Shown here piece after piece: positions 1-8,297 of a stretch of 64,000 nt of DNA (positions are counted from its first letter, which is position 1; every line of letters starts with the position of its first letter). The DNA lies in contig DVIQ01000024.1 in assembly GCA_018711185.1 (NCBI GenBank), positions 33,049-97,048 of the forward strand, written 5' to 3'. Source of the stretch: Candidatus Limivivens intestinipullorum. GTDB lineage: Bacteria > Bacillota > Clostridia > Lachnospirales > Lachnospiraceae. Under the pieces are notes generated by a model. It was not told where the DNA came from. It did no database searches and saw only the letters and a program-made list of their open reading frames with translations. The translations under genes were made by a program, and so were the position numbers.

Positions 1-915
1 CCCTGTGCTGATCTCGAAAGGCTCCGCCCCATGGAACCGGGCGGGATGCCGCTCCGCCGGAAGATACCCCTTTCCTTTTTTCGTTATCACATGGAGAAGC
101 ACCGCCCCTTCCACCTTGGAGGCCTGCTGGATATTCTTTACCAGCAGATCGATGTTGTGGCCGTCCACCGGCCCGAGATAGGTGATTCCCATATTTTCAA
201 AAAACATTCCGGGAATAAACAGCTCCTTGATGCTGCTCTTTGTCTTGCGGATCTGCTCCACCATGCGCTCGCCGTAAACGGGAATCCGGTTCAGAGTATT
301 TGTGATCCCCGTTTTCAGCCCTGTGTAAGTATTGTTTGTCCGGATATTTCCAAGGTAGGCGCTCAGGCCGCCTACGTTTTCCGATATAGACATTTCATTG
401 TCATTGAGAATAATGATAAAGTTGCTCTTCAGCCTGGACGCGTTGTTCAGGGCCTCAAAGGCCATGCCGCCGGTCATGGCGCCGTCGCCGATTACCGAGA
501 CGACACGGTAGCTTTCTCGCAGAAGCTCCCTGGCCTGTACATATCCCAGGCCCGCGGAGATGGAGGTAGAGCTGTGGCCCGTGTCAAAGACATCGCAGCT
601 GCTCTCCTTTCGCTTTGGGAAGCCGCTCATGCCGCCGTATTTGCGCAGGCTGTCAAACCCCTCCCGCCGTCCGGTCAGAAGCTTGTGGGTGTAGGCCTGA
701 TGGCCCACGTCCCAGATAATCTTGTCCCCGGGCAGATCCAGCACCAGATGCAGGGCCATGGTAAGCTCCACCACGCCCAGGTTGGAGGCCAGATGGCCCC
801 CTCCCTGGCTGATTTTCGTCACAAGAAATTCCCGGATTTCCTGGGCCAGCTCCAAAAGCTCTTCTTTTTCCAGCTTCTTTATATCCCCAGGCTCATTGAT
901 CCGTTCCAGATACAT
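1..915 (-). CDS. dxs: 1-deoxy-D-xylulose-5-phosphate synthase, C-terminus outside window
   Basis: Makes DXP from pyruvate and glyceraldehyde 3-phosphate with thiamine diphosphate, the first step of the MEP isoprenoid route, in the cytosol. Only the first 305 codons are present; the frame is open to base 1. The protein starts [20 protein letters not shown], which is typical of clostridial Dxs. The ThDP/Mg motif is visible as GDGAMTGG (residues 143-150) followed by NDNEMS (171-176), and His residues sit at 41 ([10 protein letters not shown]) and 73 (GHQAYTH). The ATG has AAGGTGAT about 6-8 nt upstream and lies 14 nt after the ispA stop, so it belongs to the ispA operon. Supply of its product to IspA and to ispF (58.4 kb) is known family biology. 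Confidence 0.96.
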   Translation of the reverse strand, partial: MYLERINEPGDIKKLEKEELLELAQEIREFLVTKISQGGGHLASNLGVVELTMALHLVLDLPGDKIIWDVGHQAYTHKLLTGRREGFDSLRKYGGMSGFPKRKESSCDVFDTGHSSTSISAGLGYVQARELLRESYRVVSVIGDGAMTGGMAFEALNNASRLKSNFIIILNDNEMSISENVGGLSAYLGNIRTNNTYTGLKTGITNTLNRIPVYGERMVEQIRKTKSSIKELFIPGMFFENMGITYLGPVDGHNIDLLVKNIQQASKVEGAVLLHVITKKGKGYLPAERHPARFHGAEPFEISTG

Positions 916-929
916 GTGTATATCACCTT

Positions 930-1817
930 CTATTTCTCCCGGCTTACCAGATCCCAGATCAGCTCCCGCAGGAAACCGCCGGAAACGTGAAGCGCGTCCA
1001 GTGTCTTCAAGGCTCTCTCGGAGATCCTTTTTACATCCTCTTCCGCTCTGGAAATGCCTTCCAGAGTCACATAAGTCGCTTTCTTGTTTTTTTCATCGCT
1101 CTTTACCGGTTTTCCCAGCGCTTGGGTGGTACTGGTGACATCCAGAATATCGTCCCGGATCTGAAATGCCAGGCCCACGTCCCGGCCAATGGCTTCGCAG
1201 GCATCCACCGCTTCCGGTCCCGCCTGGGCTAAAGCCGCGCCAACCATCAGCGGCGCCTCCATCAGCGCGCTGGTTTTCAGCCGGTAAATAAAATCAATCC
1301 TGTCCCTGTCCGGCGCAGCGCCCTCATACTGCACGTCCACCGACTGGCCGCCCAGCATCCCCATGGCCCCGGTTTTTTTTGCCAGAATCCGCAGCGCCCG
1401 GGGCACTCCCGGATTCTCAGGCTCCAGGTCAAAAGCGCGAAGGGCCGTCTCATAGGCCAGATTCAGCAGCGCGTCCCCCGCGAGGATTCCCATGGCCTCG
1501 CCGAAAACCACATGGGTGGTTTTCTTTCCCCGGCGGTAATCGTCGTTGTCGATGGCCGGAAGGTCATCGTGGATCAGGGAATGGGTGTGGATCATCTCAA
1601 TGGCCGCCATGAAGGGCTCCTGTACCCTGCCTTTCCCTCCGAACATCTCATAGGAAGCCTGTAGAAGGATGGGCCGCAGACGCTTTCCTCCGGCAGTCAT
1701 GCTGTAGTTCATGGCTTCCAGCAGTGTTTTCTGAAAACCCTCCGCTTTTGGAAGGTATACTCCGATTATCGTTTCCGCCTGTCTTGTCCGGCAGGCAAGC
1801 TCCTCATTAAAATTCAT
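930..1817 (-). CDS. ispA: farnesyl/geranylgeranyl diphosphate synthase
   Basis: Trans-prenyl chain elongation enzyme condensing IPP with allylic diphosphates; cytosolic, feeding quinone or undecaprenyl lipid synthesis. About 295 aa, normal for the family. The first aspartate-rich motif is DDLPAIDND (about residues 84-92), within [20 protein letters not shown]; the second is FQIRDDILD near residue 215. GGKRLRP, an IPP-binding patch, lies near residue 45. The frame also opens at a GTG nine bases earlier (1826), but the ATG at 1817 follows GGTGAGG and is preferred. The start overlaps the end of xseB by 11 nt, which indicates translational coupling. Chain length (C15 or C20) cannot be settled from sequence alone. 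Confidence 0.95.
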   Translation of the reverse strand: MNFNEELACRTRQAETIIGVYLPKAEGFQKTLLEAMNYSMTAGGKRLRPILLQASYEMFGGKGRVQEPFMAAIEMIHTHSLIHDDLPAIDNDDYRRGKKTTHVVFGEAMGILAGDALLNLAYETALRAFDLEPENPGVPRALRILAKKTGAMGMLGGQSVDVQYEGAAPDRDRIDFIYRLKTSALMEAPLMVGAALAQAGPEAVDACEAIGRDVGLAFQIRDDILDVTSTTQALGKPVKSDEKNKKATYVTLEGISRAEEDVKRISERALKTLDALHVSGGFLRELIWDLVSREK

Positions 1818-2031
1818 CCGCCTCACCGCTTTCGTTCAGTATAAGCATCTTCTTCTCAACCGTGTCGATTTTATCATTGCAGGCCTTCAGAAGCGTCATG
1901 CCCTCCTGGTACTTTTGAAAGGAATCCTCCAGGGAAATATCCCTGCTCTCCATGGCCTTCAGAAGCTCCTCAAGCCTTCCGAAAGCCTCCTCCAGGGTCA
2001 TATCCAAGCCTTTTCCCGCTTTTTCTTCCAT
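1807..2031 (-). CDS. xseB: exodeoxyribonuclease VII small subunit
   Basis: Small subunit of the XseA-XseB single-strand-specific exonuclease, which acts in repair and degrades ssDNA to oligonucleotides. It is 74 aa, the usual size, and almost wholly helical and charged. The typical family signature appears as TLEEAFGRLEELLKAMESRD followed by LEDSFQKYQEGMTLLKAC. The gene follows xseA after a 33-nt gap and overlaps ispA, the standard Firmicutes order xseA-xseB-ispA. Confidence 0.96.
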   Translation of the reverse strand: MEEKAGKGLDMTLEEAFGRLEELLKAMESRDISLEDSFQKYQEGMTLLKACNDKIDTVEKKMLILNESGEADEF

Positions 2032-2064
2032 CTTTTCCTCCTCCTGACGCGCTCGCCGGGCTTC

Positions 2065-3336
2065 TTACCGTGTTTGTTTTTCGGTGCCCTCCGCCACGGC
2101 GAAGATGCGCCCGTCGCTTATGGCGGCGGTAAAACGCATGCCCGGCTTTACATCCTCCACGCTGGCGATCCGCCTGCCTTTCTCATCCGAGAGCCAGGCG
2201 TAGCCCTGGCTGAGCTTTTCCAGGGGCGAAACGCCCTTCATGCGCTCCGCCAGCATCATCATCCGGTGCCGGTTCCGGATCAGGCACTGGCTGGCCGCCT
2301 GCTCCATCCTCCGGCGCGTCTCCTTCGCCAGCTCCCGGTCTCTCTGAAGTTTCTCGTCCAGACTGCGCTCCATACGTTCTTCCGCATTCAGCAGGAACTG
2401 CCGTTTTTCCCGAATCTGATTCTCCGGGCTGTGTTTTTCAAGCTGCGCCCGGTACCGCTGACACCGTTCCCGATTCCGGACCACCGCGTTTTCCAAAAGC
2501 CGGTCCAGGCTCTGGGCCGTCCCCCGCAGCCGTTCCAGTAAAACCCGGACATCCGCCACCGCCAGCTCCGCGGCTGCCGAGGGGGTGGGAGCCCGCAGAT
2601 CCGCCACAAAATCCGCGATCGTGAAATCCGTCTCGTGTCCCACGGCGGAAATCACTGGGGTTTTGCACGAAAAGATGGCCCTGGCCACCTTCTCCTCATT
2701 GAAGGCCCACAGATCCTCTATGGAACCTCCTCCTCTTCCCACAATAATCGCATCCACGCCGTAGTCATCCAGTACCTGGATTCCTCTGGCGATACTATCC
2801 GCCGCCTTTTCTCCCTGCACCAGGGCCGGGTAAAGCACTAGCTGGATGAAAGGATTCCTCCGTCTGGATATATTCATAATATCCCGCACGGCCGCCCCGG
2901 CGGGCGCCGTCACAATCCCAAGCTTCTTTACATAGGCGGGAACGGGCTGCTTGTATTCCTGGGCAAACATTCCCATCTCCTGGAGCTCCTGCTTCAGGGC
3001 CAGAAAACGTTCATAGAGTTCTCCCGCCCCTTCCTGGCGGATCTCCGAAGCGTAAAGCTGGTAGCGCCCGTCCCGCTCATAAACGCTTACCGCGCCCCGG
3101 ACCACCACTTGCTGCCCGTCCGCCAGCCGGAAAGCCAGCCCTTTTCTGGAGCCCGCGAACATAACGCAGGCAATGGTTCCCGTGGAATCCTTCAGCGAAA
3201 AATAGATATGGCCGGATCCGTGGTATTTGCAGTTGGAGACCTCTCCCTTTACATCGATCCGCTTCAGCAGAAAATCCTGGGTAAACATGTTTTTGATATA
3301 AGCGTTTACCTGGCCCACCGTGTATACGTTCTGCAT
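2065..3336 (-). CDS. xseA: exodeoxyribonuclease VII large subunit
   Basis: Catalytic subunit of exonuclease VII. 423 aa, slightly shorter than the E. coli protein but normal for Firmicutes. It has an N-terminal OB-fold (about residues 1-100, with GEVSNCKYHGSGHIYFSLKD) and a catalytic core containing GVDAIIVGRGGGSIEDLWAF and PVISAVGHETDFTIADFVAD, followed by a long charged helical region. The ATG at 3336 has GGAGGGG about 5 nt upstream and starts 12 nt after the nusB stop. It is co-transcribed with nusB and xseB. Confidence 0.97.
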   Translation of the reverse strand: MQNVYTVGQVNAYIKNMFTQDFLLKRIDVKGEVSNCKYHGSGHIYFSLKDSTGTIACVMFAGSRKGLAFRLADGQQVVVRGAVSVYERDGRYQLYASEIRQEGAGELYERFLALKQELQEMGMFAQEYKQPVPAYVKKLGIVTAPAGAAVRDIMNISRRRNPFIQLVLYPALVQGEKAADSIARGIQVLDDYGVDAIIVGRGGGSIEDLWAFNEEKVARAIFSCKTPVISAVGHETDFTIADFVADLRAPTPSAAAELAVADVRVLLERLRGTAQSLDRLLENAVVRNRERCQRYRAQLEKHSPENQIREKRQFLLNAEERMERSLDEKLQRDRELAKETRRRMEQAASQCLIRNRHRMMMLAERMKGVSPLEKLSQGYAWLSDEKGRRIASVEDVKPGMRFTAAISDGRIFAVAEGTEKQTR

Positions 3337-3348
3337 ACGCCCCTCCGG

Positions 3349-3744
3349 CTAGGCCAATTTCCCCAGGACGCCGTTGATAAAGGAGGCGGAGTCCTCTCCT
3401 CCGTAGAGCTTGGCCAGCTCCACCGCCTCGTTTATGGCCACTCCCGTGGGAATATCGTCATCGTATTTCATCTCATACACTGCCAGTCGCAGAATACTTA
3501 AATCTGCCTTGCCCATCCGGCCGGTGCTCCATCCCTTGGAGACGCCGTCCAAAAGGGCATCGATGTCTTTGAGGCGTTCCTCGATCCGGTCCGTCTTTTC
3601 CCGCAGATAAACCAGATCCTTTTCCTGGGCTGTCTTCAGCTTGTCCAGATAAAGCTCCGTCTGCTCGTGGAGCTCCTGGCCCTCGTAAAACTCTGCCAGA
3701 AAAAGCAGCCGAAATATATGTTCTCTCAGTTCTCTTCTCGTCAT
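3349..3744 (-). CDS. nusB: transcription antitermination factor NusB
   Basis: RNA-binding factor that joins NusE (S10) on boxA RNA to promote antitermination of rRNA operons. 131 aa, all-helical. Family hallmarks are the N-terminal [19 protein letters not shown] and the C-terminal [20 protein letters not shown], then [13 protein letters not shown]. It appears to be the first gene of the nusB-xseA-xseB-ispA-dxs cluster: 291 nt of repeat-bearing DNA separate it from the Asp23-type gene upstream. Overlapping frames on both strands are spurious. Confidence 0.96.
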   Translation of the reverse strand: MTRRELREHIFRLLFLAEFYEGQELHEQTELYLDKLKTAQEKDLVYLREKTDRIEERLKDIDALLDGVSKGWSTGRMGKADLSILRLAVYEMKYDDDIPTGVAINEAVELAKLYGGEDSASFINGVLGKLA

Positions 3745-3793
3745 AGCTGTACCTCATGTCCCGGCCTCGCCGAAACACCGCTTTCCTTTCCTT

Positions 3794-3902
3794 TACTCTG
3801 AAAATCCGCCGCCGAATAGGCGGCATGCATTCAGGGATGCCAAGTACGCCCGCCGGATTTTTGCGGGACGGTGGTACGCCTGCCCCGCGGGCGTATGCAG
3901 GT
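3794..3902 (+). repeat. dispersed structured repeat family A, copy 1
   Basis: A roughly 110-nt GC-rich element between the Asp23-type gene and nusB. It begins ACTCTGAAAATCCGCCGCCG and contains a perfect GCCGCC-GAATA-GGCGGC hairpin, a GCAT/ATGC hairpin, outer arms AAAATCCGCCG and CGCCGGATTTT that pair with one mismatch, and a trailing TACGC/GCGTA stem. Near-identical copies lie at 41517-41633 and 60778-60914. Confidence 0.9.
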
Positions 3903-3903
3903 T

Positions 3904-3931
3904 TACTCTGAAAATCCGCCGCCGAATAGGG
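3904..3931 (+). repeat. family A repeat, truncated second copy
   Basis: Immediately after copy 1 the first about 27 bases of the element (ACTCTGAAAATCCGCCGCCG and onward) recur, then the sequence diverges into a different GC-rich inverted repeat. It looks like a partial tandem duplication. Confidence 0.8.
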
Positions 3932-4035
3932 GCCGGCCCCGGGCTATTCGGGCAAAAAGGGGTTGCCGCATACGCGGGCAGCCCCCCTCTTGCTTTCGGC
4001 AGCTTCGCTTTTCTTCGCCGCCGTCTTTTCCTGCT

Positions 4036-4422
4036 TTACTTTTGCTTCTGCATGGATACGCTGGCAATCCGGACATTCACATCCGCCACCGTAAGCCCTG
4101 TCATGTTTTCGATGGCGCTCTTTACGCGCTCCTGAACCTTTTCGCTGGTCTTGATCACACTGTAGCCATAGTCGATGTTCAGGGTGACGTCCACGGTCAC
4201 CACACCCTCTGTCACAGAAACCTTAATACCTCTGGACAGGCTTTTCATGCCAAGCTTGCTGACCAGTTCATTGGTGATATTGCCGCCCATGCTCGCGACG
4301 CCCTCCACCTCGGTGGCGGCCAGCCCCGCGATAATCGCTACTACCTCATCCGCGATCTGCACCTGGCCGAAGCTTTCATCCGTCGGAAGCGTATATCCAT
4401 TCTGGTTCTCTTCTTTTCCCAT
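4036..4422 (-). CDS. Asp23/Gls24 family envelope stress protein
   Basis: Small (128 aa) Asp23/Gls24 (DUF322) protein; relatives are membrane-associated stress or envelope proteins with no known enzyme activity. The family core is visible: GQVQIADEVVAIIAGLAATEVEGVASM and VDVTLNIDYGYSVIKTSEKVQERVKSAIENMTGL, then VADVNVRIASV. It lies between prfC and nusB; asp23-nusB-xseAB-ispA-dxs adjacency is common in Clostridia. The ATG has GGAGGA upstream. The precise role is not known. Confidence 0.93.
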   Translation of the reverse strand: MGKEENQNGYTLPTDESFGQVQIADEVVAIIAGLAATEVEGVASMGGNITNELVSKLGMKSLSRGIKVSVTEGVVTVDVTLNIDYGYSVIKTSEKVQERVKSAIENMTGLTVADVNVRIASVSMQKQK

Positions 4423-4553
4423 GCTATCCTCCTCCCGACGCGCTCTGCGCGTCCTACAGGCAAAACCATAAATTTATTATACCAAAAAACCAAACGTTTG
4501 CCAATCATTTTTCGGATAATTCGTAACAGGCAATGTAACCGTTGTTACTATGA

Positions 4554-6143
4554 TCATGACCGCCCGAATTCCGCCAGCCGCAGGCCTTCGTTTCGCTCCA
4601 GAGTCATTCCGATGCTCCAGGGATTTATCCATAAAAGCAGCGGGCGGCCTTTCAGGTCCGTTACCTTCTTCATATCCGAGGTTCCGACCAGATGCTCCAC
4701 ATCAGTGTCCTCGTTCTCGATCCAGCGGATATGCTCATAAGGCAGCTGTTCCAGACGGATATCCACGTTGTACTCGTTTTCCAGGCGGTATTTCAGCACC
4801 TCGAACTGAAGAACGCCCACAACGCCCACGATAATCTCCTCCATGCCGGTATGAAATTCCTGGAAAATCTGAATCGCGCCCTCCTGGGCAATCTGGGTAA
4901 TTCCCTTTACGAACTGCTTTCTCTTCATGGTATCCATCTGCCGCACCCGGGCGAAATGCTCCGGGGCAAACGTCGGGATTCCTTCATAACAGAATTTTTT
5001 CCCGGGCATGCAGATCGTATCCCCAATGGAAAAAATTCCCGGATCAAACACGCCGATAATGTCCCCGGCATAAGCCTTATCCACGATATGCCGCTCCTGG
5101 GCCATCATCTGCTGCGGCTGGGAGAGGCGCATCTTCCGGTCTCCCTGGACATGGTAAACCTCCATCCCCGCGTCGAACTCTCCGGAACAGATCCGCATAA
5201 ACGCGATCCGGTCCCGGTGGGCCTTGTTCATATTCGCCTGAATTTTAAATACAAAAGCGGAGAACTCCTCCGTAAGGGGATCGATCTCTCCGATATCCGC
5301 TTTTCTTGGCAGGGGAGAGCTTGTCATGGTGAGAAAGTGCTTCAGGAAAATTTCCACGCCGAAATTCGTCAGGGCCGATCCGAAGAATACCGGGGAGAGC
5401 TCTCCTTTGCTCACCAGCTCCTGATCGAACTCCGCGCTGGCGCCGTCCAGAAGTTCGATCTCCTCCAAAAGCTTGTCCTTCTGATCCGCGGGCACGATCT
5501 CGTCGATCTCCGGGGAATCCAAAGGAATCTCCCTGGTTTCTCCTTCCTTTGTGCCCTTGGCCGTGTCCGAAAACACCGTGATCTTTCCGCTGCCTCGCTC
5601 ATAGACGCCACGGAAGCTCTTTCCGGAGCCGATGGGCCAATTGATGGGGCAGGTTGCGATCCCCAGCTCCTTCTCAATATCGTCCAAAAGCTCAAAGGTG
5701 TCGTTGGCGTCCCGGTCCATCTTATTAATAAACGTAAAAATCGGGATATGGCGCATAACGCAGACCTTAAACAGCTTTCTGGTCTGGGCCTCCACGCCCT
5801 TGGAAGCGTCAATCACCATCACCGCGGAATCCGCCGCCATCAGCGTCCGGTACGTGTCCTCCGAGAAATCCTGGTGTCCCGGCGTGTCCAGGATATTGAT
5901 ACAGTAGCCGTCATAGTTAAACTGAAGCACCGAGGACGTAACCGAGATACCTCTCTCTTTTTCAATTTCCATCCAGTCAGACACCGCGTGTCTGGCCGTC
6001 GCCTTTCCCTTTACCGAACCCGCCAGGTTAATGGCGCCTCCATAGAGCAGAAATTTTTCTGTCAGGGTCGTTTTACCTGCGTCGGGATGCGAGATAATCG
6101 CAAAGGTCCGGCGCTTTTTTATTTCATTCGTTCTGTCAGCCAC
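4554..6143 (-). CDS. prfC: peptide chain release factor 3
   Basis: Translational GTPase that recycles RF1/RF2 after peptide release. With a GTG start at 6143 the protein is 529 aa, the usual length. That start is chosen because GGAGG lies 7 nt upstream and the protein then begins VADRTNEIKKRRTFAIISHP as in the family; the frame is open further upstream but without a good site. G1 is HPDAGKTT, G2 lies in ERGISVTSS, G3 is DTPGHQDF and G4 is NKMDRD. RF3-specific C-terminal domains follow. A gap of 131 nt separates it from the Asp23 gene, and 285 nt with a repeat and a terminator separate it from spoIIIAH, so it is probably transcribed alone. Confidence 0.97.
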   Translation of the reverse strand: MADRTNEIKKRRTFAIISHPDAGKTTLTEKFLLYGGAINLAGSVKGKATARHAVSDWMEIEKERGISVTSSVLQFNYDGYCINILDTPGHQDFSEDTYRTLMAADSAVMVIDASKGVEAQTRKLFKVCVMRHIPIFTFINKMDRDANDTFELLDDIEKELGIATCPINWPIGSGKSFRGVYERGSGKITVFSDTAKGTKEGETREIPLDSPEIDEIVPADQKDKLLEEIELLDGASAEFDQELVSKGELSPVFFGSALTNFGVEIFLKHFLTMTSSPLPRKADIGEIDPLTEEFSAFVFKIQANMNKAHRDRIAFMRICSGEFDAGMEVYHVQGDRKMRLSQPQQMMAQERHIVDKAYAGDIIGVFDPGIFSIGDTICMPGKKFCYEGIPTFAPEHFARVRQMDTMKRKQFVKGITQIAQEGAIQIFQEFHTGMEEIIVGVVGVLQFEVLKYRLENEYNVDIRLEQLPYEHIRWIENEDTDVEHLVGTSDMKKVTDLKGRPLLLWINPWSIGMTLERNEGLRLAEFGRS

Positions 6144-6259
6144 GTTTCTTCCTCCAAAATCGTCCATCGTCCGCACACCCGGACAGATGCCCAAATAGTC
6201 ATGGTTATTCTACCAACTTTGCCTTTCCGTGTCAACGGGCTTACCCGCGAAAAATCCCC

Positions 6260-6394
6260 GTACCGGTTCAGCCTTACTGAACCGGTACAGCAAAAATCCA
6301 TTTGAAATCGCCTTCGGCGATAGGATTTTTGCACTCCTGAATCACATTCCTACGATCAGCGCAGCATGTGCGCAGATCTGGGCTGAACGATAAC
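6260..6394 (+). repeat. family B composite repeat (MITE-like), copy 1
   Basis: A complete composite of about 135 nt. It opens with a palindrome (arms GTACCGGTTCAG and CTGAACCGGTAC), continues with a hairpin of arms GCAAAAATCC/GGATTTTTGC that encloses ATCGCCTTCGGCGAT, then a linker, then a GCGCA-GCATG-TGCGC hairpin, and closes with GGCTGAACGATAAC. The closing bases are an imperfect inverted copy of the opening arm. Confidence 0.88.
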
Positions 6395-6422
6395 AAATCC
6401 CCTGCGCTGGCAGGGGATTTGT
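6393..6422 (-). terminator. hairpin terminator downstream of spoIIIAH
   Basis: ACAAATCCCCTGC and GCAGGGGATTTGT form a perfect inverted repeat with a 4-nt loop, placed 6 nt after the spoIIIAH stop. The stem itself provides the A/T-rich flanks. It likely ends the spoIIIA transcript. Confidence 0.7.
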
Positions 6423-6427
6423 GCGTC

Positions 6428-7096
6428 TTATTCTTCCGCCGACATGGGGCTGATGATAATGGCGGAACCGGAAACGCCAGTCTTACGTTTTACAATGTCC
6501 TCGATCTGTGCCCGCTCCGCTTCGCTGATCTCTGACTGACAGATCACCACGTCCGCCGTTCCGTCCGTAAGGCTTACCACAGAATCCGCGAAGCCTTTGG
6601 ATTCCAGCAGAAGCTCCGCGGCGGCTTCCCGTTCCGCGATGTCCGTAAGTTCCGTCATACTGTCAATGGCTTCCTGCTTCTGCTCCTGGGCAATGCTGCT
6701 GTTATTGATCACTTCCAGCAGCGTTTCCTTGTTCTGGGCACGAACCTGTTCCCTGGTAAGCTTGGCCTCGGCGGCAAAACCGCTGCCCGCTGACATGCTG
6801 GTGAGCACCGCTTCTCCCGGTGTGTCCGTCACCTGGGAATCCTCTGCTGTCCCCGCTGTATCCGCTGAAGCCACCAGGTCCGTCTCCGCTTCTGTCTCGT
6901 CCGGCGTATCTCCCTCATTGGGATCGTCCAGGCTTTCGATATCCAGAAGCGTACTGTCCTCAGCCACGGCAGGCGCCGCCTCGTCTGTGCCGCCCGTCCC
7001 GCCTTCAAAGCCGGAATAGTTCAGATACCCGGCCACGGCGATCATCACGGCAAGGGTGGTAATGACAATCTGATTTTTCTTAAAGATATGTTTCAT
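6428..7096 (-). CDS. spoIIIAH: stage III sporulation protein AH
   Basis: Mother-cell membrane protein of the SpoIIIA-SpoIIQ channel that spans the two membranes around the forespore. 222 aa: one N-terminal membrane segment (about residues 10-27, IVITTLAVMIAVAGYLNYSG), an acidic low-complexity linker rich in E, D and T (about 30-100), and a C-terminal ring-building domain related to YscJ/FliF (about 115-222). The linker is longer than in B. subtilis. It is the last gene of the operon, 10 nt after spoIIIAG. Confidence 0.95.
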   Translation of the reverse strand: MKHIFKKNQIVITTLAVMIAVAGYLNYSGFEGGTGGTDEAAPAVAEDSTLLDIESLDDPNEGDTPDETEAETDLVASADTAGTAEDSQVTDTPGEAVLTSMSAGSGFAAEAKLTREQVRAQNKETLLEVINNSSIAQEQKQEAIDSMTELTDIAEREAAAELLLESKGFADSVVSLTDGTADVVICQSEISEAERAQIEDIVKRKTGVSGSAIIISPMSAEE

Positions 7097-7106
7097 TTTC
7101 CCCTCC

Positions 7107-7652
7107 TTAGCTCATCTTCATCACTTTGATTTTATGCGCTTCGATCCCAAATAATGCCATGACCGCTTCGGTGATATTCTGGACAATCACCGGGTCCCCT
7201 CCTCCCTGGGCCACCACAAGAACGCCCCGGATCGTCATGGAAGTTTCCTGGGTCACATAGGGAGTCTGGCTGCCGTCCTGATCCAGTTCGTATACTGTGG
7301 ACGCTGAGTCAGACTGCTCCGTGGAGGAGGTGCCGCTGGTCTGATCCGTCCCCCCGGATATCCGCACAGTGGTCTGGGCGTCCTTCTCCACCGTCTTTTT
7401 CCCGGTGGCTTCCATAGTAATCATGACCTCCGCCTTCCCCACACCGTCTACACTTTCCAGGGCGCCGCAAAGCTTCCTCTCCAGAATTTCCAGCTCGCCG
7501 TCCTCCCATGTCTGCGCCGGCACGGCCGTTTCCGTCTCCTGAACATCCCGCTGTTCCTCCCCGGAGGGCAGCGCGATCACCACTGCCAGCAGCCCGACCA
7601 GCAAAAGGATCAGCCACTGATTTTTTTTCTCCAGCAATTTGTCAAACTTCAT
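7107..7652 (-). CDS. spoIIIAG: stage III sporulation protein AG
   Basis: Membrane-anchored ring-forming subunit of the SpoIIIA-SpoIIQ complex. 181 aa with one membrane segment near the N-terminus (WLILLLVGLLAVVIAL), then an extracytoplasmic domain with LERKLCGALESVDGVGKAEVMITMEA, a T/S-rich insertion (about 95-120), and GVLVVAQGGGDPVIVQNITEAVMALFG. The start lies 4 nt before the spoIIIAF stop codon ends, so the genes are tightly packed. Confidence 0.95.
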   Translation of the reverse strand: MKFDKLLEKKNQWLILLLVGLLAVVIALPSGEEQRDVQETETAVPAQTWEDGELEILERKLCGALESVDGVGKAEVMITMEATGKKTVEKDAQTTVRISGGTDQTSGTSSTEQSDSASTVYELDQDGSQTPYVTQETSMTIRGVLVVAQGGGDPVIVQNITEAVMALFGIEAHKIKVMKMS

Positions 7653-7656
7653 TTCG

Positions 7657-8190
7657 TCACCCCTGCCTTTCCGCGTCCGCGGCAGTCCAGCCGTGTACAG
7701 TTACGCTTCCCTGAGGCAGCCCATAAAGGGCGCAGATCTGCCGGACGGCTTCCTGCGCCGCCTCTTTTGTTCCGGAGGCATCTATAGAAATACGGTTTAC
7801 CTGCAGAATCCCCTGTGTGTCCCGCAGCGTACTCAGGCTGACCTCGGGTTCCTTTAGGCCGCAGCCTGCGGCAAGCTCCTCCACCTGGCGGGCCAGCTCC
7901 CTGCGGAAGGCCTCGTCAATGCTGTCATTTTGCAGCTCGTTCAGCCCCTCCATCCCCATGGTCAGCTCCGACAGCTCCTCCTGGGCCATAAAAAAGCGAA
8001 TTTCTTTCTCAAGATCCAGGGTTGTACCTGTCAGATCCGTCAGAGGCCTTGCCACCAGCAGAACCAGGATCAGAGAGCCGAAAAACTGAACGTATTTTTT
8101 CGAAGTTCCATCCGGAAGTATCTGCAGAAAAATCTGAAAAACGCAGAGATAACAAACCACCTGCTTTATCCAGCCCATAATGTCTTCCAC
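7657..8190 (-). CDS. spoIIIAF: stage III sporulation protein AF
   Basis: Inner-membrane component of the SpoIIIA complex. The GTG at 8190 is taken as the start because GGAGG lies 7 nt upstream; the in-frame ATG four codons later (8178) is too far from that site. The product is 177 aa, beginning VEDIMGWIKQVVCYLCVFQI. Two membrane helices cover about residues 8-25 and 36-52 (FFGSLILVLLVARPLTDL), followed by a soluble domain with FRRELARQVEELAAGCGL. The frame stays open for another 657 nt upstream, but that part lies on top of spoIIIAE and is not coding. Confidence 0.92.
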   Translation of the reverse strand: MEDIMGWIKQVVCYLCVFQIFLQILPDGTSKKYVQFFGSLILVLLVARPLTDLTGTTLDLEKEIRFFMAQEELSELTMGMEGLNELQNDSIDEAFRRELARQVEELAAGCGLKEPEVSLSTLRDTQGILQVNRISIDASGTKEAAQEAVRQICALYGLPQGSVTVHGWTAADAERQG

Positions 8191-8297
8191 CCGTCCACCT
8201 CCCAAATTTCCCGGGGCCAGCCCCTGCCGGCAGTTTGACATGGCGGAACTGGTTACTTGTTCCGCGCGGCCTGGATCTGACGGCTTCCCCGCTTCAG

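Noticed and set aside
31..990. 319-codon plus-strand frame at the window start
   Set aside because: The minus strand encodes the Dxs N-terminal domain with its ThDP motif throughout; the plus frame is its shadow.
3871..4740. Plus-strand frame covering the family A repeat and the Asp23 gene
   Set aside because: It is antisense to the Asp23-type protein and begins in structured repeat DNA; no function or ribosome site.
4692..6305. Long plus-strand open frame (537 codons) opposite prfC
   Set aside because: It mirrors the RF3 coding strand exactly, has no ribosome site or family motif, and results from high GC content at third positions.
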